This document shows positions 35,468-43,040 of a DNA stretch of 64,000 nt, piece after piece; the first letter of the stretch is position 1, and the number at the start of each line of letters is the position of its first letter. Below the pieces are notes generated by a model. It was given only the letters and a program-made list of their open reading frames with translations. It was not told the DNA's origin and ran no database searches. Both the position numbers and the translations under genes were made by a program. Source of the DNA: DASRCB01 sp035653295 (lineage in GTDB: Bacteria; Acidobacteriota; Terriglobia; Bryobacterales; Bryobacteraceae); contig DASRCB010000233.1 of assembly GCA_035653295.1 (NCBI GenBank), forward strand, positions 10,505 through 74,504. The letters are read 5' to 3'.

Positions 35468-36116
35468 TCAGGCCCGTGCAGGGCAATCCTGCCGGGCCTT
35501 TTTTCTGGCGTGAGCAGAAGTAGACATAATATGCATTATCGGCAAAAGCATAATGCCAACTCCAAACAGCACCAGTCGCCAGGAAAAAGCCGCCCGGTCG
35601 CGAACGCCGGTCCAGCACGATGAACGCGACGCACAGCGCCTGAAGGAATAGAAAATCAAGCAGCCCGAGGTCATACCGCGCGCCGCCGGGATACCGCACC
35701 GCGAGCCAGGTGTTCGATAACCGGCGCGGATGTTCGTGCGCCAGCGCGCACCCCAGCCGTCCCAGAGCGGCGGCGAATGGGACCGCGAATGCCGCGGTGT
35801 CCAGCAGCCGCAACGATTCAGCACCCGTGTACCGATTGCAGCCGCAACACAAAATGCCGGCGCACAATCCCGCGGCGGCAACCAGCAGCGAGCTCATTCC
35901 TCCCAGATACAGATAACCAGCGGCGGCCGCCAGAGCTCCAGCCGCGCACATCCACACATACAGGGGCACAATCTCGGAACGAGCAATGCCCTGCCTCTGC
36001 GCGCGCCGTAGCACCATCCCGCGCAGACCAGAACGGCGGCCGCCGCAGGTGATGCTGAAACCGTGGATCTCCACACCCTCGACTCGGATCACCGGCGGCG
36101 AAGTCCACGGGATCAT
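35468..36116 (-). pseudogene. Lgt-like membrane protein gene with frameshifts
   Basis: The minus-strand sequence resembles prolipoprotein diacylglyceryl transferase (Lgt): IHGF near the start, then RLGCALAHEHPRRLSNTWLA with the family-like GRxGC..HE region and VRYPGGARYDLGLLDFLFLQ. The first membrane helix is only readable one frame off (AAAVLVCAGWCYGARR at about 36030-35985), and the C-terminal hydrophobic end (LFGVGIMLLPIMHIM) is again in another frame, while the main frame runs on into the antisense of the neighbour. At least three frame changes are needed for a normal product. It is either a decayed paralogue or contains sequence errors. Key Lgt residues Arg/Glu cannot all be placed. Confidence 0.55.
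35470..35504 (+). terminator. Rho-independent terminator of the FecR-domain gene
   Basis: AGGCCCGTGCAGG pairs with CCTGCCGGGCCT (one mismatch) around a GCAAT loop, followed by six T residues, 38 nt after the stop codon. Confidence 0.88.
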
Positions 36117-36122
36117 CTTCTG

Positions 36123-37235
36123 CTACTCGCTTGCGATCGCGTTGGGAACACCCTGAACCGGGTATGTATGCCCAGTACCGTCCGATGCCGAAAGCACCGA
36201 GACGGTGTTGTCGCATTGATTGCCAACATAGATCAGCGAGTCCTCTGTTGACGGAGTGCCCGTTCCAAAGAAGCCACTGCCGCTGCTCTGTGTGAGCGCT
36301 ATGGGCGTGGGACACGCTCCCACGTTATAGTGCGACGTGACCTTGAAGGTTTTCAGATCGATCACATCTACGAAACCGGGGTCCATGCCCTCGCTCCCGG
36401 TATAGATGGTCACGTACGCCTTCGCGGCGTCCGGACTCACGGCGACGCTGTTGGGACTTCCGTTGTCGATCTGAATGGCGGCGAGCTGTTTCGGAGCGCT
36501 CGCCGACGATGAGTCGGCGAAAACATAAACGATATCGTTGGCGAAGTTCGGAACCACGACATAGCCCGAGCCCACCCCGATATCGCTGGCGCCTTCGGGA
36601 ATGGAGACGCTCCCGTGATCGGCAATGGCGCTGGAGCCGATCTCGAGTTTGACGACATCGTTCCCACTGATGACGTACGTGTAAGGCGTCTGGTACGAAA
36701 CCGCGATCCCGTCGGGCTTCCGTCCCGGCGTAGGCAGCGTATTCACGTTCTGCGAGCCCTTCGCCAGAGTGATCACACTGATCGCCGAGTCATCCGGGTG
36801 CGTTGCGTACACTGTCGAACCGTTTCGCGCAAGGTTGGACACCCGGTGGCTTCCCGTCGAGATGTTCTGCGGCTGCGGCAGGCTGGACAGCTTCGAGGTG
36901 TCCACCCAGTTCACCCCCGCCCCGTTGGGAGCCACATAGACCAGCGTGGGTGGCGGCGGATACCCGCCGAAGAAGCCGCCAAGGAAGTAAGTACTGAGGC
37001 CCGGCGCCCCCAGCGCCACCATCGATCGGGTATCCACGGCGAGTCCGGTCGGATTCGGGTCCGCATTCGTGATTTCGTCGAGAAATCCTCCCCCGGCAAT
37101 CCATGTCTGTGAGGTGCGGCCGAGGCCGCCGATGACGCCCTCGAAGCAACCGGTAGTAAAGAAACAGCTCGCCAGAACGCAACCGACGATCAGCATCTCG
37201 GTTCGGCGCGACACGCGAAGTCTCGTTTTGTTCAT
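36123..37235 (-). CDS. YVTN-type beta-propeller lipoprotein
   Basis: A 370-residue exported protein with a lipoprotein signal (MLIVGCVLASCFFTTGCFEG, Cys about residue 30). The mature part consists of repeated 40-45-residue blades such as GSHRVSNLARNGSTVYATHP, PDGIAVSYQTPYTYVISG, NSVAVSPDAAKAYVTIY and IYVGNQCDNTVSVLSASDG, as in YVTN/surface-layer-like propellers. It probably binds ligands or other surface proteins; no enzyme motif is visible. GGGGAGGA precedes the ATG at 37235. The start lies 29 bp from the end of the upstream TIGR03437-like gene, so the two may be co-transcribed. Confidence 0.82.
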   Translation of the reverse strand: MNKTRLRVSRRTEMLIVGCVLASCFFTTGCFEGVIGGLGRTSQTWIAGGGFLDEITNADPNPTGLAVDTRSMVALGAPGLSTYFLGGFFGGYPPPPTLVYVAPNGAGVNWVDTSKLSSLPQPQNISTGSHRVSNLARNGSTVYATHPDDSAISVITLAKGSQNVNTLPTPGRKPDGIAVSYQTPYTYVISGNDVVKLEIGSSAIADHGSVSIPEGASDIGVGSGYVVVPNFANDIVYVFADSSSASAPKQLAAIQIDNGSPNSVAVSPDAAKAYVTIYTGSEGMDPGFVDVIDLKTFKVTSHYNVGACPTPIALTQSSGSGFFGTGTPSTEDSLIYVGNQCDNTVSVLSASDGTGHTYPVQGVPNAIASE

Positions 37236-37264
37236 TTGGTTCGTCCTCCCCACGTGCTGGTCCC

Positions 37265-38869
37265 TCACTTGAAACTCACAAACTGCAGACTGAGACTCAG
37301 GGAATCCGCGAATCCGGAGTCGAGGCCGGTGGCGGTAAAGGTAGCCTGTGGCGCGGCGGGCAGCAGTCCCACGGCGACCATGCCCTGGCTCGTTGCAGGC
37401 ACGCGGGTAAGAATCGAAGGCGGAACTGTGAAGGAGCCGTCCGCGCCGTTTGCCGCGCACACGAACAACTCGGTGCTGTTATCCACCGGGATCGCATTTC
37501 CGCCGGCGATGATGGCGAGCTGCTTCGAAGCATCGCCGCCGCTGACGTTCCACTTCACGGTCAGACCGGAAGAACGCGTGACGGTGTTCGAAGTGATCGA
37601 CCACGCAACGACCGGAGCGTCGGCGAGCGTAACCGAAAAAGGACCAACGTCCGCGCCGCCCGCTCCGCTCACCTTATAGCTGCCGCCGGTGAGAAATGGT
37701 GACGAACCGCTGACGCCGAGCAGGGCCGTGTACAGACCACCGGCGCTCTTCACCGTATCGGAACCGGCCCCACTGGTGACGGTCAGCGTGCCGGCGTCCA
37801 GAGTGCCGCCGCTCGGTGTCATGGCCGGGAGCGGCGCGCCGGTAAAGAAGTTGCCATTTCCAAGGTATTCCGTACACGTGCCGGCCGGCGGAAGCGAGTA
37901 GAACGGACTAAAGGCGAACTGCGCATCGGTATCCCTGCGGAAGCCGGCGGCGAACAGATCGGCGCTCAGTCCGGTGGAAGGCGGTCCGCTGGCGTGGACC
38001 AGAAACACGGCGCCGGTCTTCCCTTTGAGCCCCTGTCCGAATGGGTTTGCTGCGTCCGTGCATGGCCCTCCATCAGCGGAGATCGCGATGTTTACGACAT
38101 TGCTGGGAGCGCCGTCCGCCGGCACGACCTGAACCGGAACGGAGCAGCTCAGCGGAGCGTCCGCCGGCACAGCGAAGGCGATCTGATCCAGCCCCGAGCA
38201 GCAGGGGCTCCGTCCGCTGTACGATTTCTTGGCCTGTTTACCTCCGACCAGGATGGTCATGTTTTCGGGCAGGTTGCCCGCCTGCGGCGCGACGTTATCG
38301 GCGTTGAGCCCCGCGCCGAGCCCGGTGCCGTATACGATGACCGTCTGTCCCGGCTTGGCCGGCTGCGTGCGCGAGTTGATGGGCAGCGAGGACGGCAGGA
38401 AGTTCTGCAGGGCCGCCGGTCCGAGGCCCCCGCCGTTCAGCGCGAACAGGCCGAGGTCGGTCTTCACCACCTGCGCGTCGATCGCGTTCGAGTCGGCGCC
38501 CTGGTAAGTGAGGGTGATCGTTACCGCCCCTATCGGCGTGTTCGACGGCATGATGGCGTTGACCTGCGCGTCGGACACGTACACAGGCAGTGCGTTCACG
38601 GTCGTGCCGCCGCCGGTGACTTTAATCGACACGCCGGCCAGCGCGGTCCCCAGCGGAAACGCGGTGGCCTGCTTGCCCGGCGTGGGTCCGAGTCCGCTGC
38701 CGAAGAGGACAAACAACGACCCCTGCGCAATCGGGCCGCCGGGGAAGTCCGGCGGCGTGTAATCCGCCGCGTTCACCGCCCGCCCCTCTGTCAGAAGCGG
38801 CTGCGCGGAAGCGCCGAGTGACAGCGCCAAAGCCAGGCAGAGACCTGCCGGTGCAGTGCTGATTCGCAT
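37265..38869 (-). CDS. Secreted TIGR03437-like (Solibacter-type) beta-sandwich protein
   Basis: A 534-residue exported protein (signal MRISTAPAGLCLALALSLGA). VNAADYTPPDFPGGPIAQGS and LFVLFGSGLGPTPGKQA at residues 30-75, followed by LPVYVSDAQVNAIMPSNTP and GQTVIVYGTGLGAGL, correspond to the domain first described as a Solibacter-specific C-terminal domain, here placed N-terminally. Two further Ig-like regions fill the rest. Such proteins are extremely abundant in Bryobacterales and are presumably extracellular adhesins or scaffold domains; function is unproven. ATG 38869 is used, and an ATG four codons upstream has a similar score. Confidence 0.82.
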   Translation of the reverse strand: MRISTAPAGLCLALALSLGASAQPLLTEGRAVNAADYTPPDFPGGPIAQGSLFVLFGSGLGPTPGKQATAFPLGTALAGVSIKVTGGGTTVNALPVYVSDAQVNAIMPSNTPIGAVTITLTYQGADSNAIDAQVVKTDLGLFALNGGGLGPAALQNFLPSSLPINSRTQPAKPGQTVIVYGTGLGAGLNADNVAPQAGNLPENMTILVGGKQAKKSYSGRSPCCSGLDQIAFAVPADAPLSCSVPVQVVPADGAPSNVVNIAISADGGPCTDAANPFGQGLKGKTGAVFLVHASGPPSTGLSADLFAAGFRRDTDAQFAFSPFYSLPPAGTCTEYLGNGNFFTGAPLPAMTPSGGTLDAGTLTVTSGAGSDTVKSAGGLYTALLGVSGSSPFLTGGSYKVSGAGGADVGPFSVTLADAPVVAWSITSNTVTRSSGLTVKWNVSGGDASKQLAIIAGGNAIPVDNSTELFVCAANGADGSFTVPPSILTRVPATSQGMVAVGLLPAAPQATFTATGLDSGFADSLSLSLQFVSFK

Positions 38870-38991
38870 GAATGCCCACATCTCCCTTGCCAATGGAGTA
38901 GTGGCGGCGGCGCGTTTCGTGACAACACGGATTCGGAAATCTATGAAGGAGGAAGTGCGCGCGCTGTTTCACGCGCGTCTGCGATGACCAC

Positions 38992-40305
38992 TCAGCGGAA
39001 CCGCACCGACCGAATCACGTCCTCGAACGTTTCCTGTGTGGCGTCAAACTCGCTCTGCGGCGCGATGAAGATGACATAAAACAGCCCCTCCGGCCTCGCC
39101 ACCGTCACCAGAGCATCCACTTCCCTGCCCCCGGCCGGCAGTGGCGATTGCGACGACAGGGTGGTGAGAATCGCCGCATTTCCATCCACTTCGATGTCCC
39201 GCTCCTGTTCGCGATGCATGCCCGCGTTCTGGCTCTCGAACTGTCCAACGAGTGCCGCCGTATCGCGATTCAGGTCCACTCCACCGCCGTTTGGCGGGTA
39301 ATACCCGGCCATCAGCCCATAGCCGACGGCGATCTGGCGCTTGGCGCCTTTGACCAGACCTGATTCCGGCGCCACGGTCACCGAGTTCCCTTCCTCGTAA
39401 ACCCGCCAGTTGGCAGGAAAATCGAACGAAAATGACCGCCCTTTGTACGTCTCGAGCCTGCCGTTCGGCCGTCCGGCGGGAACCGCCGGCGGAGCGGGCG
39501 CACGCAGCCGCAGCACCAGATCGCGCATCTGATGAAACCGCGGGCTGTCATCCTGATACGAGCGCCGCGGCATCTGCCGAACCTCGTCCTCCACCGCGGC
39601 GACACGATTGCCGGGATTCGGGTGATCGGAGAGAAACTGCGCCAGAGCGCCCTCGTGCGGGTCCTTTGCTTCGAGTTTTTCAAAAAATCGAGCCATTTCA
39701 ATGGGATTATATCCGGCGTCGGCCATGATTTCCGCGCCGTTGTAGTCGGCCTGCGCTTCCGCCGTGCGCGAGAACCGCAGCAGCACCGAGCCGGCGCCGA
39801 ACTGGACGCCCGCGCGCGTCAGTTCCCCGACAATGGAGTTGCTGCCCAGCACGGCCGCCGCCAGCGCCGCCGGAATAGCGATCAGGTTTTGTTTGGAAAG
39901 CTGGCTGGTCCCGTGCCGCAGCGCGATGTGCGACATCTCGTGCGCCATCACCCCCGCAAGCTGCGCTTCGTTCTCACAGGCCGCGATCACGCCGGTATTC
40001 AGATAAACCGGGCCGCCGGGCAGCGAAAAGGCATTGATATTCTTGTCATAAACCACGGTAAACGAAAACGGGAAATTGCCGGCGTGCGGCGATTTCGCGA
40101 GGCGCTGCCCAATGCCGCTGATGTAACGGCTAAGGTCGCGATTCTGCACCACGGCGATCTTCGATTCCAGCTCCTGGCGCGCTTCGCGTCCGAGCTGTAC
40201 GTCCTGCTCCGGCGTGAACAGATTGAACCCCGGCCGAAGCGACTGCGGGTCCGCCGCGGCCAGGCAGGCCAGCGCCGCCGCTGTCGTTGCCGCGCGCACG
40301 CACAT
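38992..40305 (-). CDS. M48-family zinc metalloprotease (BepA/LoiP-like), exported
   Basis: A 437-residue protein with an N-terminal signal (CVRAATTAAALACLAAADP). The catalytic motif is HEMSHIALRHG (HExxH) near residue 127, with the third ligand Glu in QADYNGAEIMADAGYNP. The first part (FTPEQDVQLGREARQELE, LSRYISGIGQRLA) is typical of periplasmic M48 enzymes that clear misfolded outer-membrane proteins. Instead of TPR repeats, the C-terminal 140 residues form a beta-rich domain of unknown role. ATG 40305 is preferred over GTG 40317. Confidence 0.88.
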   Translation of the reverse strand: MCVRAATTAAALACLAAADPQSLRPGFNLFTPEQDVQLGREARQELESKIAVVQNRDLSRYISGIGQRLAKSPHAGNFPFSFTVVYDKNINAFSLPGGPVYLNTGVIAACENEAQLAGVMAHEMSHIALRHGTSQLSKQNLIAIPAALAAAVLGSNSIVGELTRAGVQFGAGSVLLRFSRTAEAQADYNGAEIMADAGYNPIEMARFFEKLEAKDPHEGALAQFLSDHPNPGNRVAAVEDEVRQMPRRSYQDDSPRFHQMRDLVLRLRAPAPPAVPAGRPNGRLETYKGRSFSFDFPANWRVYEEGNSVTVAPESGLVKGAKRQIAVGYGLMAGYYPPNGGGVDLNRDTAALVGQFESQNAGMHREQERDIEVDGNAAILTTLSSQSPLPAGGREVDALVTVARPEGLFYVIFIAPQSEFDATQETFEDVIRSVRFR

Positions 40306-40354
40306 GGACCAGAGCACCCCTTCACGTTAGCAGGGAGCCGTAACCACCCGACGC

Positions 40355-40360
40355 TATAAT
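40355..40360 (+). promoter_or_regulatory. ilvE -10 hexamer, leaderless arrangement
   Basis: A perfect TATAAT ends 7 nt before the ilvE ATG (40368), which would put the transcription start on the first base of the start codon. No matching -35 is present. There is no ribosome-binding site upstream of the ATG, which supports a leaderless mRNA. Confidence 0.55.
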
Positions 40361-40367
40361 CGCTTAT

Positions 40368-41312
40368 ATGCTGAAGCCGACGGAAAAGATCTGGCGCAAC
40401 GGCCGCCTGATCGCCTGGGATGAGGCGCACATCCACGTGCTGGCGCACGTCACCAGCTACGGCAGTTCGGTTTTCGAAGGAATCCGCTGCTACGAAACCA
40501 AAAGCGGTCCGGCAATTTTCCGCGTCCGCGAACATGTCCGCCGCCTGCTTGACTCGGCGAAGATCTACCGCATGGATGTGCCCTTCTCGGCCGACGAACT
40601 CGGCGCCGCCATGCAGGAAGTCGTCCGCGTCAACCGCATGTCGTCCTGCTATCTTCGGCCCATCGTTCTTCGCGGATACGGCGATGTCGGCGTGTTGCCG
40701 CTCGGGAACCCCGTCGACGTGTACATCGCCTGCTGGGAATGGGGCAAGTATCTCGGCCCCGAAGCGCTGAGCGAGGGTGTGGACGTCTGCGTCTCGAGCT
40801 GGACGCGTATGGCCCCCAATACACTTCCCGCGCTCGCCAAGGCCGGCGCGAACTACATGAACTCGCAGCTCATCCGCATGGAGGCGCACATCAACGGCTA
40901 CGCCGAGGGCATTGCCCTGGACGAAGCCGGATATGTGAGCGAAGGCTCGGGCGAGAACATCTTCGTGATCCGCGACGGGAAAATGCTTACTCCGCCGCTG
41001 GGCGCTTCGGTGCTGCCGGGCATCACCCGGGAAACGGTCATGCAACTCGCCGGCTCGCTCGGTATCCCCGTCGTCGAAACACTGGTCCCGCGCGAGATGC
41101 TCTACATCGCCGACGAAGTCTTCTTCACCGGCACCGCCGCCGAAATCACCCCCATCCGGTCCATCGATCGGATCACCGTGGGAAAGGGCTCGCGCGGACC
41201 CATAACGGAGAAGCTGCAGAATGCGTTCTTCGCGGTCATCGACGGCGAGAGTGAAGACCGGTTCGGCTGGCTAACGCCGGTTGCCAAAACAGAACAGCCG
41301 GTCGGTGTTTGA
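40368..41312 (+). CDS. ilvE: Branched-chain amino-acid aminotransferase
   Basis: A 314-residue class IV PLP enzyme that makes valine, leucine and isoleucine from their 2-oxo acids. The catalytic lysine lies in LPALAKAGANYMNSQLIRMEA-like context (Lys within ALAKAGANY), near residue 160. Other family signatures are VTSYGSSVFEGIRCYETK near residue 25 and YVSEGSGENIFVIRDGK near residue 190. The length is normal for bacterial IlvE. It is a single gene on the plus strand, with a hairpin over its stop codon. Confidence 0.96.
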   Translation: MLKPTEKIWRNGRLIAWDEAHIHVLAHVTSYGSSVFEGIRCYETKSGPAIFRVREHVRRLLDSAKIYRMDVPFSADELGAAMQEVVRVNRMSSCYLRPIVLRGYGDVGVLPLGNPVDVYIACWEWGKYLGPEALSEGVDVCVSSWTRMAPNTLPALAKAGANYMNSQLIRMEAHINGYAEGIALDEAGYVSEGSGENIFVIRDGKMLTPPLGASVLPGITRETVMQLAGSLGIPVVETLVPREMLYIADEVFFTGTAAEITPIRSIDRITVGKGSRGPITEKLQNAFFAVIDGESEDRFGWLTPVAKTEQPVGV

Positions 41313-41324
41313 CCGGCCGGCTGT
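41294..41324 (+). terminator. Hairpin at the 3' end of ilvE
   Basis: ACAGCCGGTCGG pairs with CCGGCCGGCTGT (one wobble) across a 7-nt loop that includes the ilvE stop codon. No T-run follows, so the terminator call is tentative; it may stabilise the mRNA end. Confidence 0.5.
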
Positions 41325-41391
41325 AAGACCCGAAGCGATTCGTGGCCATGCCGGTCGAGGCGGACCGGCCAAAGAGGAGGAGAGGACTTAC

Positions 41392-41460
41392 CTGGCAAAT
41401 ACCCGTGCGCAGCGTCCCCGGGAAGTCGGAGGTAGGTTCCCGGGGCGCCGCGGTACCCAG
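41392..41460. other. Long interrupted hairpin
   Basis: CCCCGGGAA (41416-41424) pairs perfectly with TTCCCGGGG (41437-41445) around a 12-nt loop. Outward, GCG/CGC twice, TACC/GGTA and CTGG/CCAG continue the stem, with unpaired bases mostly on the 5' arm. In total roughly 23 base pairs can form, more than expected by chance in intergenic DNA. Confidence 0.6.
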
Positions 41461-41759
41461 CAAAAATGGAGCGCCAACCGACCGCAGGTGCTGCCGCACG
41501 GTCGTACTCTCGGTCGATCCACAGGTGCTTATGCACCGCGGCGGATCGGGAATAACGGGTTTCGACCGGCCCGAAACCGCGGTGAGCAACCGTTCAGCAG
41601 CTTCGGCAGCGGTCAAATCTCTGAATCGATCCGCAGGTGCTGCTCCGTGGCCACCTCCCCCGAGATCATCCATCGGAGCCGCACCCGCTCGGGATCTGGG
41701 ATAAGTTTTAACAGTAAACCGCATGCTCTGTCGAGCTTCTCGACAATGTCCACAAACGG

Positions 41760-41788
41760 TTTTCAACAATATTGTTTCTTTGTACAAT
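41760..41788 (+). promoter_or_regulatory. Candidate nagA promoter
   Basis: TTTTCA (41760-41765), a 17-bp spacer and TACAAT (41783-41788) fit a sigma-70 promoter in an AT-rich segment, 55 bp before the nagA start. Confidence 0.45.
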
Positions 41789-41842
41789 CAGTAACTTACG
41801 GCCATGGAACTGTGGGAAACCTGTGCATAAACCGGCGCAGTC

Positions 41843-42982
41843 ATGAAATGTAACGGACTGGACCCCATTACCGGAAATCGCCTGGAGATCTCTTTCTCCG
41901 AAGTTATTGACGGCGTGGATCATCTGGTCGCACCGGATGCGGATGACACGTACCTCGCGCCCGGCTTCATCGATCTTCAGGTCAACGGATTCTTCGGCGT
42001 CGACTACAACGCGCCCGACGCGCCGCAGGAGGAGATTGCCCGCAGCATCCGTGTGCTGTTTGCCACGGGGGTCACACGCTTCTTCCCCACCGTGATCACC
42101 GGCTCGCCGGAGAACATGCTGGGTGCTTTGCGCAATCTGGCGGATGCGCGCGAGCGTCTCGCCGACGGTGCGGCGATGGAGGCCTTCCACGTCGAAGGAC
42201 CCTTCATTTCGCCCGACGACGGCCCGCGCGGCGCGCATCCCCGCGAATGGGTGCGCCGGCCCGATCCCGACGAGTTCCAGCGCATGCAGGAGGCGGCGCG
42301 CGGCCTCATCCGCCTGATCACCGTTTCCCCCGAGTGGCCCGAGGCGCCCCGATTTATCGAGACGATGGTGCGTCAGGGCGTCGTGGTCGCCATCGGCCAC
42401 ACCAAAGCCACGCCCGAGCAGATTGCGTCCGCGGTATCGGCCGGCGCGACCCTCTCCACCCATCTCGGTAACGGCGCCCACTCCATCCTCTCGCGGCATC
42501 CGAATTACATCTGGGAGCAGCTTGCCGACGACCGTCTCGCAGCCAGTTTTATCGTGGACGGCATTCACCTCGGTCGCGCTTTTCTTACCGCCGCCCTGCG
42601 CGCCAAAGGCGCCGAGCGGTCCATTCTGGTGACCGATGCCGTTGCGCCGGCCGGCTGCGCCCCGGGACCATACATGCTCGGCGGCGTCGCCGTCACGCTC
42701 CACTCCGACGGCAGCGTACGCCTGCGCGATGGCGACCGGCTGGCGGGCTCGACACTGATGATGGACCGCGCCGTCGGCAACGTCATGCAACTCGGCGGAA
42801 TGAGCCTGCGCGAGGCGATTACCATGGCCACTCGAAATCCGGCGCGCGTGGGCCGCGTACCCTCGCGCGTGCGTGGACTGGCCACAGGCGACCGCGCCGA
42901 TCTGGTCCGTTTCCGCCTCGAGGACGGAGTGATTCGCGTCATCGAGACCTGGATGGGCGGCAAACAGGTCTTCAGCGCGTAA
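41843..42982 (+). CDS. nagA: N-acetylglucosamine-6-phosphate deacetylase
   Basis: A 379-residue amidohydrolase that removes acetate from GlcNAc-6-phosphate in amino-sugar catabolism and cell-wall recycling. The family order is intact: APGFIDLQVNGFFGVDYN at the barrel start, FHVEGPFISPDD with the metal-binding glutamate, VVAIGHTKATPEQ and THLGNGAHS with metal histidines, and ILVTDAVAPAG with the catalytic aspartate. HLGNGAH replaces the more usual HLFNAM. The start ATG follows the AT-rich region directly. The secreted family-2 glycosidase and an AhpD-like selenoprotein follow on the same strand; a shared amino-sugar pathway with the glycosidase is possible. Confidence 0.93.
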   Translation: MKCNGLDPITGNRLEISFSEVIDGVDHLVAPDADDTYLAPGFIDLQVNGFFGVDYNAPDAPQEEIARSIRVLFATGVTRFFPTVITGSPENMLGALRNLADARERLADGAAMEAFHVEGPFISPDDGPRGAHPREWVRRPDPDEFQRMQEAARGLIRLITVSPEWPEAPRFIETMVRQGVVVAIGHTKATPEQIASAVSAGATLSTHLGNGAHSILSRHPNYIWEQLADDRLAASFIVDGIHLGRAFLTAALRAKGAERSILVTDAVAPAGCAPGPYMLGGVAVTLHSDGSVRLRDGDRLAGSTLMMDRAVGNVMQLGGMSLREAITMATRNPARVGRVPSRVRGLATGDRADLVRFRLEDGVIRVIETWMGGKQVFSA

Positions 42983-43040
42983 TTCAAACGCACTATAGCC
43001 GGGCGCGCAGTTCCCAGGCGACGATATGAGGAATCTCGCT

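Larger units (their letters stand above)
41325..41842. other. Structured non-coding stretch between ilvE and nagA
   Basis: These 518 bp have no convincing gene, although both strands show open frames (a 120-codon plus-strand and a 183-codon minus-strand frame with no family similarity or ribosome-binding site). They hold a long hairpin (41392-41460), smaller hairpins (GGTGC-TTAT-GCACC at 41524-41537, GGTTTCG...CGAAACC near 41558-41578), three copies of an 8-10 bp CCRCAGGTGCT motif, and an AT-rich end with DnaA-box-like sites (best TGTGCATAA at 41822-41830). It could encode a structured RNA or hold a regulatory or replication-related element. Confidence 0.55.

Noticed and set aside
41236..41787. 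183-codon minus-strand frame in the ilvE-nagA gap
   Set aside because: Composition is Arg/Pro/Ser-rich, it runs into the antisense of ilvE, and repeats inside it change frame; coding is unlikely, though its 5' part is less clear.
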